Origin: Hedera helix | Taxonomy: Eukaryota; Streptophyta; Magnoliopsida; Apiales; Araliaceae | NCBI GenBank assembly: GCA_947179155.2 | Contig: OX359264.1 | Span: forward strand, 59,717,202 to 59,781,201 | DNA length: 64,000 nt | Direction: 5' to 3' | Shown: in pieces, positions 1 through 12,913 of the stretch | Numbering within the stretch: position 1 is the first letter of the stretch | Layout: each line of letters opens with the position of its first letter | Made by a program: the position numbers and the translations under genes | Notes under the pieces: generated by a model | What the model was told of the DNA's origin: nothing | The model's input: only the letters and a program-made list of their open reading frames with translations | The model's database searches: none

Positions 1-649
1 GAAAAATGTGGTAATATATATTTAAACATATACACACAATTTATGGGGCAGTCAAGCATATTAATTTGACTATATATAAAAGTAGTCAAGTAAATATTAT
101 TATAGACTAAAAATAAATTTTAAAGTTAAATAGTAGTCTAAATACTCTAAATTGATTTATTAGATATTATTTTAGTAATCTTTATAGAGTAACAAGAGAA
201 GAAAAAAATAATTCACATTTAATCTATAAAACAAAAGAGAATAATTTAAATTAACAAGTAGATATTTATGTATCTGTTTATGGAAAATGACGTGAGTAAA
301 ACAAAGCAACATTCTGAATATTCAACATTCTAAAAAGTGACTAAAGGCTCCTCAAGTGATATAGAATATGTTTGTACTTGCCTCTTCATTTGAAATGGTA
401 GAAGGTTTAAAAGTTTTGCTTTTACTCTTTTGAATCTACATAAAAACTTTTTCAAGTCGGTTGCTAACTTTAAAAAATATCGTGTATTGTATCGTTTCAT
501 AAGAATCGTATCGAACTCATTCTACGATACGTATCAAATTGTCTCCGTATTGTATAATATCATATTATATGTATATCGCATATTGTACGACTCTAATAAC
601 TATGCTAATAAGCAAACAAGGACTAGAAATTTCATAATTATTGCATTAC
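1..649. other. AT-rich intron sequence left of the last visible ALE2-like exon
   Basis: The exon ending at 650 is followed on the minus strand by a GT donor, so this stretch should be intron of the ALE2-like gene. I see no further exon, no kinase motif and no recognisable repeat here. The kinase-coding exons must lie beyond the left edge. Confidence 0.55.
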
Positions 650-1138
650 CATTTTCTATGAGAGATGCTTTCTTCTTCCCACGGTGAGATACACATGAAC
701 AGACTACAAGAACTGAAAAAATACCAATAATCAAAATGCCAGCACCAATACTGACAATCAGGATCACACTCGAATGTTTTCCTTTGTTTGAAGTAATGAG
801 TGCTGCAGGAGACGAAGGCTTGTATGGAGGTACTTCAGCTGGTGACGTTGCAATAAGAGGAGCTGTAAATCGACAAAAGTTATAAGCAAGATGCCATAAA
901 ATGGAAACAATTGAATGTCTTTAAGTTTTTATCTTTTTGCAAAATTACTAGCTAGCATATCTTTAAGTGAGCTCATTTCATTTAGAATATCTTGGAAAAA
1001 AAAGAAGTGAACTATTCTATCCTACCTATTTATCTCAACTATGTGTTCAACAAACAAGCTCACTCAATTTAGGGCGGAGGTAGCACATTATGTTACCAAC
1101 CTGCAATGGTCATTAAATGTTTATCTGTGTATGTGTCT

Positions 1139-1177
<39 letters not shown>

Positions 1178-3214
1178 GGATGGCTCATGATTTTCAAATC
1201 TCTACAAAAGTATGAATCTTGTTGATGCTCTCCACCAGATCATTTACATGATGATCTATAACTCACATTTTTGCAATTGCATTGCTCCCTCTCCCTCCCA
1301 TTCCCTCCTGCTAAGTTCTAAGTTATTAGCACACAACCCTCTCACAGTCATCAATCAAGAATGCATTTCTTGTTTATTAGTATTCTGTTATTTTTGGAAA
1401 ACATTATTTGTTAATTGTCATTAATATTTTCCTTTGTTGTTCTTTTTAAGTATGTTCAAAATTTTCCTTACCCTTATTTTTCTAATTTTGATAGTTTCCT
1501 AACCTATCTTTCTCCACCTCACGCTGAGATCCCTTTGACCATAGCATTATTTATGTATGGTTAAGTTTCTATATTTTTCTGTTGTTCTGATTTTTTATTT
1601 TTATGTTGTTTAATAAGTATGGACTCCAAAATTTACATGTATACTCTTTGCTAAAAAAACTTGAGGTAAAATTGTTCATAAACCACATACACAGAAAAAG
1701 GTATGCAACAAAGTGACCAAAATACTTAACCGTCTCACCATTAAACAATGATGAGGCGTAGCAGTCCAAGCATTCATGTTTATAGAGAGATCCTACAAGC
1801 AGAAAATGAAGGTGTAAATTACCTTGCGAAAGAGTAGGAGGCTTGAACCAGGTTATATTGAGAAGGTTGTAATTGCCCACTAATCTGGGATCCATACGAA
1901 CCCTCTGCATGGAAAGAGAAGAGTTTATTCCTGATGCTTCAATGGCAGAGAAACTGATTCCCGTATGTGGAGTTATGTACATTGAAATATTCCAATTTGA
2001 TGAAGTCACTACATAAAAGTTGATTGGCTCAATTTGAGAACCCCACAGACCAAGTTGAGAAGCAAACTCATCAAGGAAAAGATTCCAATTTGGGTTAGAC
2101 GAGACATTTATAAGGAGAATGTCAAGCTTTATAGGATATACACAATGGCAATTCCTGGTCCCTCTTTTTAGCACCATGTCTGGTCCACAACAATCTGGTA
2201 AACAGAAGCCATAATTGAAATCAGTATGATTAGAATGAGCTAATATAAAAATATTTTTATTGCCTTTGAATTAGAAAAATATATATAGGGGGAATATTGT
2301 TTTTAATATTCATGATAAGCTTCTAAATAAACAATAATGATCAAGAATAAAAAAACATACATACATATATACATGCATATATATGTATGTATATATATGG
2401 GAGATGATCTATAGTAAACGTTTGCTCTGGAGACTATTCCAGTTAGCGCATCTATGGTCGTCCAAATCTAAGGATTAGGAGTTCGGCTTGGCGGCTAGTA
2501 GGAGTAGCACTGGCTGTTATTCTTACTAGTGGTCAGGCAGAACTCCTATTTTTCTTGGCCGCTAGTAGGAGTAGTGGCCAATCCAAAATCTAAGAAAATA
2601 GGAATTCTATCAGTGCTACTCCTGCTAGCGGTCAGGCCGAACTCCTAACACTTATATTTGGGATCGGATGGCCAAAGATGCGCTAGCTGGAATAGTGTTC
2701 ATAGCAAACGTTTGCTATGGATCAACTCCCTATATATATATATACATGTGTGTGTGTGTCTTACTAGAGTTGTGCGGCGATAGTGGTGGCTGAGCTAAAC
2801 CATTTGGTATAGTACCAAAACTAGATTGTGCTGGGGAAATCTTTGCCAAATGTGGCGGTGCCAGCCCAGGAGGCACTAATTTGCTCTTTTTCATTGATGG
2901 CTTTGACAAATGTGAGCTTGAAGGAGGGTGAGCAGATGTTATCAGGGGGCTGTAGAAAGGAGGCTGAGCAGGTGCTACTATAAGCTTTGGTGCAGGATCA
3001 GGCGAGAGATGCTTCCAATGTGGTTCATGGAACATTGGCAGATTAGCTGGCAAGGGAAGATCAGGAGTAGCTGGTGCTAGCAAATGCGAATTGGTTGATG
3101 ATACAATCTGTGCTTCCAGTGGGTTATCAGGAAGATCTGCATAGGTGATGCATAAGACATAACATGTAACAAGCAACTGTTTCAGCAATGACCATTGGAC
3201 CTTTTTCAGTGCTC
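650..3214 (-). CDS. ALE2: ALE2-like receptor-like serine/threonine kinase, ectodomain and TM exons only (partial)
   Basis: Three exons on the minus strand are supported: 3214-2765 (450 nt), 2194-1823 (372 nt) and 862-650 (213 nt). All junctions have AG acceptors and GT donors and all are phase 1, so the frames join without a break. The first carries a hydrophobic signal-peptide-like stretch (LLVTCYVLCITYA) and a Pro-rich region (GLAQPPLSP). The second holds the Cys-rich conserved ectodomain (CCGPDMVLKRG, CHCVYPIKLDILL, NPNWNLFLDE, ISMYITPHTGISFSA, LLNITWFKPP), which I recognise from ALE2-type kinases. The third has a Pro/Ser linker, a transmembrane segment (VILIVSIGAGILIIGIFSVL) and a basic stop-transfer motif (RGKKK). 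ALE2 acts with ACR4 in epidermis and cuticle formation (family knowledge). The exon at 3214 starts in phase 1 and has an upstream in-frame stop, so the initiator Met is in an unlocated upstream exon. The kinase domain is outside the window. Whether the gene is functional cannot be judged. Confidence 0.82.
1141..1175. repeat. (GA)n microsatellite
   Basis: About 17 uninterrupted GA units, inside the 863-1822 intron of the ALE2-like gene. Confidence 0.95.
2399..2730. mobile_element. MITE with long terminal inverted repeats, 9-bp TATATATAT flanks (Mutator-like size)
   Basis: The left end GGGAGATGATCTATAG and the reverse complement of the right end, GGGAGTTGATCCATAG, begin inverted repeats of about 85 bp that both run on through CAAACGTTTGCT or a close variant to AGGAGTT. 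The middle holds further short inverted copies of a motif like GCTAGTAGGAGTAG. Both flanks are TATATATAT, which fits a 9-bp duplication but is ambiguous because the site is a (TA)n tract. The element lies in the 2195-2764 intron of the ALE2-like gene. It has no coding capacity. Its ends match the larger element at 20712-21453, so the two are one family. Confidence 0.82.
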
Positions 3215-4978
3215 CTGCAAATTATTTTGAAAAGCAAAGTCAAGCACACATCTAGCAAGCAAGCATTCCATTGGTGAAAGTACTATCTACCTTTACATAG
3301 ATAGCAAAAATGAACCTAACAATGAAAAGATTGCCTGCTTGACAGATAGGGATTTGTTCCTCCATCAAGATCCCACATTACCAGAGTCTTTTACATTTTT
3401 TAGGTGACTAAACATTTTATTGAACAAGACTGAATGTTTAGATACAAGTAAGAAAGCATGAAACATAAAAAAAATCTTAGTGTTGTTCAATACTACACAA
3501 AAGGCCCCAGCTATACAGATACATAAGTTTGTGCAAATACAAACATAAACTACACAAGAACTATACACTAGAATTGCAAATGTCACTTGCCAGTCTAAAG
3601 TATTCAGTAAAAACACTCTTCCCTTTAATATCATCAATTATTGTTGAGAACCATATGAAATTTGCCTTCAATATCATCAATGCATATAAAGATCCATTAC
3701 CAAAATAAAAAACCCAGATAACTCGACCAAACAGCAGCAAACATTTAAAAAAAATTGCTTTTTTGGGACAAGTAATCGTATCATTTTTTCACTTGAATAT
3801 AGATGTAGGAGAACCCGAGTAACTTTTATTAAATTATCAAAATTAATCATGATACCAGTCTCATCATTTTGGGCCTGGCCAAATTTATCTCTTCATTTTT
3901 AGCGGCCATGCTGAATATATGACTAATCTCTAGGGCGATTAACGAAACCAGTACGGTATAAATGATTCGGTATGGGACCAGCAAAATAAACTGGTAAAAA
4001 CAGTTTATTTGGGACCAGGTTCTGTATATAGTTTTGGAGATTTGATAAAAACACGGAATAAACCAGTTTACCCGTTGTACTTAATTAATTAAATATACTT
4101 GATATTTTTCCAAACACGTGCCTGAGCCCAATCTTTCAGTCCTCTCAATTCTTCCTTTATAGTACGAGTCCCTCTCCCTCCCATCTTGATTTCACCGGCT
4201 GCCCATCTCCAAATTCATTCTTTGATCTTGAATCCTTGTGTTCCAGTTTCTCTCCTCCTCTTAGAGTCTTATATTTTGATGGCTTCTACTTTTCTAGTTA
4301 TTAATACAGCCCTTTCTCCTCCTTGCTGGCAACTATTTCTCTTCTTCACCTTCTTTCTTCTTCTCAACCAAACACATTACATATGTGTATATACATGCCT
4401 TCTCCTTCTCTTCTTAGCCCCTTCGAAGAATTTCTTTTTCCAAAAATAGCTTAGCATCTTCTGATCTGGTATATTTTATGGGTCACTCAATATAGATCTA
4501 ATCAATGAAAGTGAATTAGAGGCTCTAAAATATTAACAAAATTTCTGGCATGCAGAAGTTGATCTCCTGGTAAGTTTTATTATTAGCAAATTTTCATATT
4601 TTAAAATTTTATTAAGCAAATGTATCTACTATCTACTTGGTTCTTTTATCAAAGAAAATTATTTTATTGACTTAATTGGAAATTTGTATAAAGCTTGAAT
4701 CTTTACTCCTACAACCTCTGTAGCAACTTATTGGGGTATTACTTATTGGACAAATACAATAAATTCGGTTCAAATTTCTCGGCTTGATTGGAACTTGTGA
4801 TGGATTGGAAAAAGGGTAAAAAAAGAAGAAGGTAAATATGGATACCACATTGGTACTGAAGCATCTCCAACAGCTCCGGGTATTCGGTACTGGACCTACC
4901 GGTACTGGTACTTCATATTAGACAAAACCGGTAACTGGTTCGGGACAGTATCTTACCGATGCAGACTTACTCATCTCC
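3215..4978. other. Intron/upstream DNA of the ALE2-like gene with degenerate repeat remnants
   Basis: No confident exon was found. Two segments, about 3935-4080 and 4845-4978, are rich in variants of the motif ACCGGT/CGGTAC and are oriented so that they could be the two ends of a roughly 1-kb hAT-like element. A clean target duplication was not seen, so this is only a suggestion. Between them, 4140-4450 is pyrimidine-rich and resembles 5'-leader-like DNA seen inside the similar element at 16563-17411. Confidence 0.4.
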
Positions 4979-5434
4979 ACCCAAATCATATGCAAAAAAC
5001 AGCCATAGCATGTCTTTTGGAATTTATTAAGTTGGTCTTTTCTTTTAGAGTCCGCATGTTACAGTTTTTTGATCTAATGCCGTGTTGCAAAATCTTTAAC
5101 AAATAACCATAAATGATTGGTTCAGAGTCTACTTTAGGTATGTAGTAGCACAATGAGCAAATTTTATGCCACAGCACTCTGCAAACCTATCTGTGGTATA
5201 TATCCTACCCAAATCATATGCAAAAAACAGCCATAGCATGTCTTTTGGAATTTATTAAGTTGGTCTTTTCTTTTAGAGTCCGCATGTTACAGTTTTTTGA
5301 TCTAATGCCGTGTTGCAAAATCTTTAACAAATAACCATAAATGATTGGTTCAGAGTCTACTTTAGGTATGTAGTAGCACAATGAGCAAATTTTATGCCAC
5401 AGCACTCTGCAAACCTATCTGTGGTATATATCCT
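4979..5434. repeat. Perfect 228-bp direct tandem duplication
   Basis: Copy 1 is 4979-5206 and copy 2 is 5207-5434. By eye the two 228-base units are identical with no spacer. Each contains the same short open frame on the minus strand, but the predicted peptide resembles nothing I know and I do not call it a gene. The left unit abuts the end of the degenerate repeat at about 4978. Confidence 0.95.
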
Positions 5435-6360
5435 GCCATGAGAGACTAAGAAACCTAAAATGCTCTGTTTGGATTTCTGACAAGAAAATATAGACCTCTA
5501 AATGTGGACTTAAATGGTCGTTTTTATTAATATCAAATTATTCATTATTTGAAAACTGCAAAAGCTAACATCCAACTCAAGCTTAATTTCTCAAATTGAT
5601 GTATTTTCCGCAGATCTTTTTTCCAAAATGGCATAAATTTTAGACTTCAAAGTTAAGATCACTAGAACAATAAGTAAACGGACACTACTTGTTTCTACTG
5701 AGCTTCAAGCAAATACTCCACTGAAAAAGAGTTAAATTAGGAAATTATACTCCTCCCATATTCCATACGACATTTCATTTGCATAACTAAAAGAATTACT
5801 AACATAGCGAACCCAAATGTTAAAATTAAATCAAGTAACTTCAACACAAACCCTAGCTTATCCAGCTCAAACGAATACACTCATTGAGAAAAATGTTCCA
5901 CATTTCAAAATTTTGGCAAAACAAAGAAGTAAAGCAGAAGAAGAAAACACTTCAAATCATACGAAGCACAATAACGCACCAGTGCCATCAAAATCAGAGA
6001 ACAAATGAAGCACCGACATCACCGCTTAGATCTGCTAACCAACGGCGAGATCAGCAGCAAGCATTTGTATGAGTGAACGTGTAAGGATCCAACGGTAGTG
6101 AAATCAGCATTAGATGGAGTATAGATTGAGAATTAGAAGTCATGTTGGCCATTTTTCAGCTCGGAGAATTGTATTCTGGAGAGAGAAAACGGCGAGTCTT
6201 TTGGTGGAGGTGGAGATGTCGTTCACTTCACTCTGTTATCACTACTCGAAAGCTTTTTTTCAATTCCTAATAATTTTTCTAATGCGAGAAGGGCCTTATG
6301 CTTTTATTTGTGTCAGTCTAACGTGCACCATCGACGGAAATTAGTGACATAACGGTAAAG
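5435..6360 (-). other. Non-coding stretch, possible 5' leader region of the ALE2-like gene
   Basis: Base composition rises toward 6000-6360, where the minus strand reads like a plant 5' leader with CT-rich runs (for example TTTCTCTCTCCAG near 6180). This would be a reasonable place for the promoter-proximal exon of the ALE2-like gene, but no start codon joins in phase to the exon at 3214. No other gene is recognised. Confidence 0.25.
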
Positions 6361-8899
6361 AAAGGTCGACGTCGGTCGTGTCGGTCGTTCCTTGAAGCGT
6401 CTGCAAGAAGACGGGTGATTAGATTACTGTGGAGTGCCTGCCCATGGTTCATCCCTGGACTGTAACTTTTATAACAATACTAAACAGCTAGTGGTAAGCG
6501 TATAAATTATGTGTTTTATAAATTTAAAAGATTAAATAAAAATATAAAAAACATTTAAATAAAAAATTAAAATTATAAAAATATAAAAAAATAATGTGAC
6601 ACAAATTTATCATGGCTTTAAAGAGTCGCTATATAAAATAGATATAATTTTTTTTCTTTAAGCTATTTGACCTTATTTTTAATGTGTTCTTATTTCATCT
6701 AAATAATATTGGATAAAAGATCGGGGAGCATAATTATCCAATTTTATATAGGGAAATGTTTTTATTTTTTGGAACAAATTATCCTACCTTAAAGAATAAG
6801 TATAAATATATAATATATAAATATTACATATATCTCATCTATTAAAAAGAGGAACGCGACATTAAAATTCGTACTATACTCCATTTTTAATGTTTAAGAT
6901 AAATGTAGTATTTAATTTTATATTTAAATATAGTGTACGTAAACTTGTCCTATATTAAATAATTGAGTCGATCGATTAGAATAATTATATTTTCTTATGA
7001 TAAAATAATCTTTATTTTTTCACTTTGTTTTGTTCTTCATTTTGAGGTTAAAATTCATTTTTTTCATAAAAAAAATAAGTAAGGAAATAAATTAAGCTTT
7101 ATTTTATCTTAATATATAATTTTTATTTTGTTATAATAAAATAATCTTACTTATTATTTTTAGCTTTATTAAAAACAACGAATTCACTTTTTAATGAAGG
7201 ATTATAAAATATTATTACATCTTAAGGTATCGTATTATCATATTATTAAATTAATAATTATTTTTAACAGTATGTAACTTTAATTTTTATAAATGGGCTT
7301 TTTTTGTTAGAGGGAGGGAGTTATAATTTGTACTTCAAAAGGAAGGTTAGGTTAGAGTTGTTGTCAAGAACGTGACATGCAAGAATTTTTGACAAATTAA
7401 GAAATGTTCTACCTTGTGTTTTAGCTCTCGCCTCAAAATTTAGCCCCTACTACTCATAGTGACACGTATCAAATATAGCCCCTACGATTGATACGCGTAT
7501 CTATTGATCACGTGGCACAAACCTTTGCCACGAGTTTTGATTTCAAAATTAATCCACGTGGTGTTTGGAAAATCTTGAAAACGAACCACATTTACGTATA
7601 AATAAATCGCAAAACGTCCACCTAATCTAAAGTATAGCGAGCGAGCGGGTCCTTTACGTACAGAAAATTAAACGTGCATACAGAAAATTAAACGTGCAAT
7701 AAAGATAGGATGAATGGATGGATGAGTTTTGAGTGATTATTAAGTTTATCTATACAAAAAATTTGGATCGATTGGAGAAACGTAAATTTTTTTCCTATTT
7801 TAGTTGTCGATTCTACTAATTTTACACTTTATTCTATCGATGTCAAAAATTAAAAATGAATAAGACGATCGATTATCATTTCAGTCGTATATACGTTGCC
7901 ATTTAGTGGTATATTCTATTGTACCTTGTATTTAGTGGTATATATTATGATTGCCATTTCTGTATTTGATTATCAATATTCTATTATACATTGTATTTAG
8001 TGGCGTAGCTAGGTTGGGACGGGGAGGGGGTAACAGTTCCAACCCAACCCAACCCATATTATCCTGGTAATCACTAATCAACAACATCACGTTCAACATT
8101 CTAATAAAAAAAACCACCTCACGTACAGCCTTATGTAGAAATATGATTTAGATGCACTTTTCAGTATCTATCCGAATAGTTTCTCCCCAACCAAAAAACA
8201 GGCTAGTAAGGCATGCAGTATCTGTCCAATAGTTTCTTGCAATCAATAAATAGGTTAGTAAGCATTAAATGTCAAGTCTGTTGCGCATTCAACGATTGAA
8301 GGCCCCAATTTTGCATCTAATTCGAATACGACTTTCAAATAGCAATAATTCCATGTCATAGGCCCATAGTTAAACACTTAAAACCATTACATTAGTTGAG
8401 GGATATGTTTCCTTTCTCGATTTTTTGAATTTGAACATTGGAATTAACACTTAAGAGAATTCCCTTAAATACATCAGACCGATATGAGGGTATATCCTTA
8501 AAATTTAGTCCAGTTGTCGTGTCAGCTAACCCCAAGATACCCATACCATTCAAAAAAACAAAACGGTTAACATCCTAAAACTTGTTTCTAGCTTATGACG
8601 TGCATCAGTCGACACTAATAATTCAGGCTCCGCTCAAAACTCGATCAGTTTAACAAAGTTGTTGGAGCATATTCTACACTGAATAGTCCTTTGTAGTAAA
8701 CATTCAATTCATTTTTGTAATGCTTCTCTATGTTCGTATCAACAAAGTAGTGGTATGTACAGGAACGACATTATGTTACAGTCTGCATCTCATGAGATGC
8801 CATTTCAGCTGAGCAAAGGTCTTCCCTTTATTGTTATGATCCATCATGTAACATTCTCCGCATCAGTGAAATGCTCCTGAGCACATTCTTTTCATCTGT
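6361..8899. other. AT-rich intergenic DNA
   Basis: No gene recognised. A small tandem repeat sits at 7659-7698, and a line of CACGTG-type motifs (CACGTGGC near 7510, CACGTGG near 7555) lies upstream of a TATAAATA near 7597 without an obvious gene behind it. At 7990-8030 GTGGCGTAGCTAGG resembles a transposon terminus. The 8280-8899 part may be the 3' flank of the D27-like pseudogene, separated from it by the element at 8900-9687. Confidence 0.5.
7659..7698. repeat. Two tandem copies of a 20-bp unit
   Basis: Units 7659-7678 and 7679-7698 are identical (TACAGAAAATTAAACGTGCA). Confidence 0.9.
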
Positions 8900-9687
8900 C
8901 TGGAGTGGACGCAAGATTTTTGTCAAGGGGACACTTTTATAATAAATAAATAATAGTAACAGCATTTATATAAATTTCAAGTAAAATAGATAAAAGTTAT
9001 TACAAAATCATTTTTCGGAACTTTATTTCTTGGATTGAGACATGATTAATTGACTTTTAAGTAGGTTCAACAAAATAAAATTTCAATCAAACACATTTAG
9101 TAGCGTTAGATCTAGAAAAATATTTATCCATATATCTATTCATCCTAAAATTCAAAATATCAAATACAAATTTGCAACATATTAAAAAGCAAACAAAAAA
9201 ATAAATTTAATAATATGAATAAATCAAAAACTCGCCAGTGTACTCTTAAATCAAAATTATATATTCACAATTCATGCCTTTAGTGATTTAAATACAACAT
9301 CAAATGACACACATATTGAAAACTTCAAAAATATATTGTAAAATTAAAGAGTATGTATAGATGTACTAATTAGCATGAATGAATAAAAATAAATAAGAAT
9401 TAAAACTAAGTAATTAACTGGACACTTTATTATAGAGAAAAATTTAATGACATTTAACCTTAACCAAATTTGGGGAAAATCAAATAGAGTACTCGTGAAA
9501 ACAAAAATGTAAATTTGAATTTGAAAAAGAATTTTACAAATACCTAATTATTGTAAAGTGACCCGAGGCTTCTTTTTGTTTTTTTTAAGGGGGCAACACT
9601 TTACCATTTTTAGCTTATACTTACAAAAAAAATAAAAAATCAAGGGTGAGCACTTGCCCCCCTTGCCATAAGGTGCGTCCGCCCCTG
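8900..9687. mobile_element. hAT-like non-autonomous element, about 788 bp
   Basis: The left end CTGGAGTGGACGCAAG and the reverse complement of the right end CAGGGGCGGACGCACC form terminal inverted repeats that continue for about 40 bp (both run into GTCAAGGGG or GGCAAGGGG). The interior is AT-rich without coding capacity. The flanks (ATCTGT left, ATCTAT right) could be a decayed 8-bp duplication. The element separates the last exon of the D27-like pseudogene from its probable 3' flank. Confidence 0.65.
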
Positions 9688-9851
9688 ATCTATATTCGCC
9701 ATTAGTTGTACAAGAAGAATTCTAATTAGAAATTTTAAGTAAAGAAGCAAAGACTAGAGAAGTTGCAGGTACCGTATCTGAAGAGCTATGGTATAGTAGC
9801 ATCCAACGGGCATGAATTGATGATGTATAGCAATGATGGGAAGGATCGACA

Positions 9852-12800
9852 CTATGCCTTGGGACATTTCAATGCTTCCATGCTATTAGTGACTTGTTTG
9901 CGCCGACTGACATTTGGGCATATCTCCAAGCAAGGCTCTTTGAGAGTGATATCATCTTCCGGTACAGGAGGGAGGAACACCAAATTTCAACTGCCTCCAC
10001 ATAACCAGATGATAGAGCAAGAACTTTAAAATGAAATCTTAGGAGGACATTACAGGATTATTTGAAAGAGAGATGTGGTTGAAGCTTAGATAGCTGTTGG
10101 ATAATTGCCTGTACATTTCAAACATGGAGGAGCTATATAACATTTATCAGTGTGACAATTATTAGGAACGGTGCTGGGGTTAACATCCAAGTTTCATCAG
10201 CTAGAGATCAGTTGCAATGGTGATACTTCATTGCAGAAAACATAAATATTAAGGTGATGAAATTTCTCTGTTTAAAATATTCTTTAAATCAATGCATTTC
10301 CATTGAATTTTCTTGTTGAAAAATGAAATCTAACAGCCATTTATATCCAAGGACAAGTTCCTCTTTCAAATCTGTAGAAACTTTTTCAGTTCCATTTCTA
10401 AATAATTTCTACAACCATGTAGAAGAAATGGAACTTTGTTTTTGAGTTGCTCCAGATCCTGATTCTCTCTCACTCGACAGAACCTTGCACGTATACTAAG
10501 AGTTTATCATTTAAACATTAAAGAGCAGACATATATGATGGACAGAATAACAAATGCCAGATTCCTCCATCAAGATAACAAGCAACACTGTCACAATAGT
10601 GAAACACATAAATGAGAATAAAACCAATTAGACCTATTACCTTGACAGCCAAACCACATACCTGACAGCTATAATCGCTGAAGTTTTGGTTCCATCAGTA
10701 AGGGCACACCCATGCAGTCCTTCATGAAAGTCTGAAATAACAATCGTGCAACAAAAATAATATCTGCCTCTCATGTATGATTCAAGCAAAATATCTCATT
10801 TCTTTTATAATTTTCAAGGTTCTTGTCTAAAAATGAAAGTTTAAAACGAAAAATTTAGTATATATGTCCTGATATAAAATTTATTCCAACTAAAAATTAT
10901 TTGTGTAGTTTAGCTTGCAAGGTCAAAAATAGGAACCTTGCTGCCAAAAGATCCGATCACTATTTGTGAAAAATTCAAGACAGAATTGATCTCAATATCA
11001 TTCGTGCATGGTTGGAGCAAGAATGGTGGTGATATGATGGGAGGATGTTCAATTCTTATTATACATATTAAAACTATTGAGGATGCAGGTAAATTCTTCA
11101 TAAAAGAGAAATGCGTATGAAGACAAGAAACACAAGTTTTAAAATCACTAACCCGTGTAGGGAGCTTACATGTTTTAATACATATGCCAACACATTTGCT
11201 CTCTTCTAAATATTTGCATCTTTCAACAAATACCTACAATAATATCCAAACCCCAAAGGGGATCATGACTGCCAAATTAAACGAGTGAAGATCAGCCAGT
11301 CAAGACAGGAGGCGATTCAGAAAGCGAAAACCATTACCCCACTCATCAATGCGGATCCATTAGGAAGATCAACAGAGTTAACAGTGCATGGGCCCATCAG
11401 CCACTGGCAAGATAGAGCAGTCACCCTTGCTTAAAAAAAACAGAAAGTACAAACTTCTAGCAGTCAAAAACCAACTGAGCACTAACAATCAAAGCAAACA
11501 GCCCAACTGAACAACCCTGTTCAGGAAGCACAGATTGAGTTCTCCGAACCACCCTAAGAAGTATAAACTCACCAACCATCACTGCTGCCACTTTTCCCCC
11601 AGCAATAGGGGCAATAAGCATTTTGTAAAGCTCTAAAAGTCATGGAGGAAACAGCGATCTTAATATACGTACCTACCAAACAAACGAAACAATAGCTAAA
11701 GGTGAACAGTGCAGTATGTAATTGGCACAAAGGCATTAATCACAAGTAGTTCCAACTTCTCCTTCCTATGTACAGAATATGGTTATTTAACTTTTATTAT
11801 ATCTTCTGCATTAACTCTACTAGCCATTACTCAAAATATCAATGTTCGTCCTGCTAATTCAGAAATTGGACAAAATTTAATGTTAATCACACTGATAACC
11901 ATAAACCAATGAAGATTAAAATACCGCTGCTTCTGTGATTTCAGAGTTGCTTCTGCCAATCATAAGACGGTTTGCCACTTCAATTAGTCCATCATATCCA
12001 GACTTCTCCGAATCCCATCCAGCCTCCTGTTACTAATCCCTTAAAATATAAACATACAAGCTAAAAGTGTAACATTATCGAGTGACAAACTAGCGCTAAC
12101 ATGACCAAATTCGCTGTTTCACCACTAAAATTCATTGCTACCCTTTTGCTTACAATTACAGATTTGAAATGGAAAAGACATAATAGAAAGACGTATCAGG
12201 AAAAGAAAAAACATTAGCTACAAAGTTATCATCTTTCTCACGCTAAAACATTTTCTAAAAAGTTATCATCTTTCTTAGGCTATGTTTGGAATTTGGAAAC
12301 TGGAAAAGCAAGGATAAAGGAAATGTAAAATTAACATTATTAACCATATATAAGACTATATTTTCACATTGTTATAGATAACTGGATTTTTGTGCATTGA
12401 GATGGTTTTTCTCATTTATATATAATTTTTTTGTGCCCCTTTCCTTTTCTCAAGTTCCAAAGTTTCTTTACTTTCCTTCTTCCTTCCTTTTCCCACCTAG
12501 TAAAAAATAACATGATCACAAACAAAATAGCAGTAAAGTATTTCCAAATTATTGGAATTTATAACTAAGTTAGCAATCAAAATTGAACTGACCTGGACCA
12601 TTTTGTTTCGGAAGGAGTTGAGAAACAGGTTGTCCAAGATACTGGGTTTGTGTTCGGGTTATGGATTTTTCTCTGTTGATTTTATCTGGAAAATACTCGA
12701 AGAAAATTTAATTTCGCATCGCAGATAAGTGTCTGTGGAAGAAACTGATTAAACGATAGTACACTAAAATGATTAAGAAATGAAGAAACGCACCGTTTGT

Positions 12801-12913
12801 GATTGAGGAGAGAGACATGAAAATCGAAAACTAGGGTTCCGCAGGTGAAACTTTGGGTGTGAGAGATTAAAATCTGAAAGAGAGAGAATAGGACGAACAA
12901 GAGCCATAGCCAT
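9852..12913 (-). pseudogene. D27-like (beta-carotene isomerase family, plastid) gene, decayed, eight exons traceable
   Basis: Minus-strand exons: 12913-12794, 12685-12593, 12026-11925, 11672-11573, 11429-11338, 11233-11153, 10731-10662 and 9990-9852. Exon 1 encodes MAMALVRPILSLSDF with a Ser/Arg-rich, acid-poor stretch like a plastid transit peptide. Family signatures follow in order: NKMVQ, AGWDSEKSGYDGLIEVANRL, VRILRSLFPP, LYKMLIAPIAGGKVAAVMV, ALSCQWLMGPCTVNSVDLP, VERCKYLEESKCVGICI, KDCMGVPLLMEP, and LKEPCLEICPN. D27 isomerises all-trans to 9-cis beta-carotene at the start of strigolactone synthesis; D27-like paralogues act on related carotenoids. Four lesions are visible: TAA at 12659-12661 in exon 2, TGA at 11640-11642 in exon 4 (a Trp or Leu position in the family), an extra A in the A4 run at 10684-10687 (exon 7 is 70 nt, not 69), and a 1-nt shift near 9965-9975 in exon 8. 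Splice sites and phases are otherwise preserved, so this is an unprocessed pseudogene rather than a retrocopy. Sequence error could explain the indels but hardly both stops. Confidence 0.82.

Noticed and set aside
1569..1822. C-terminal extension of the ALE2-like ectodomain frame
   Set aside because: It lies past a GT donor at 1822 and is intron; the true continuation is the exon at 862.
4986..5405. Pair of identical 63-codon frames
   Set aside because: They exist twice only because of the 228-bp duplication and resemble no protein.
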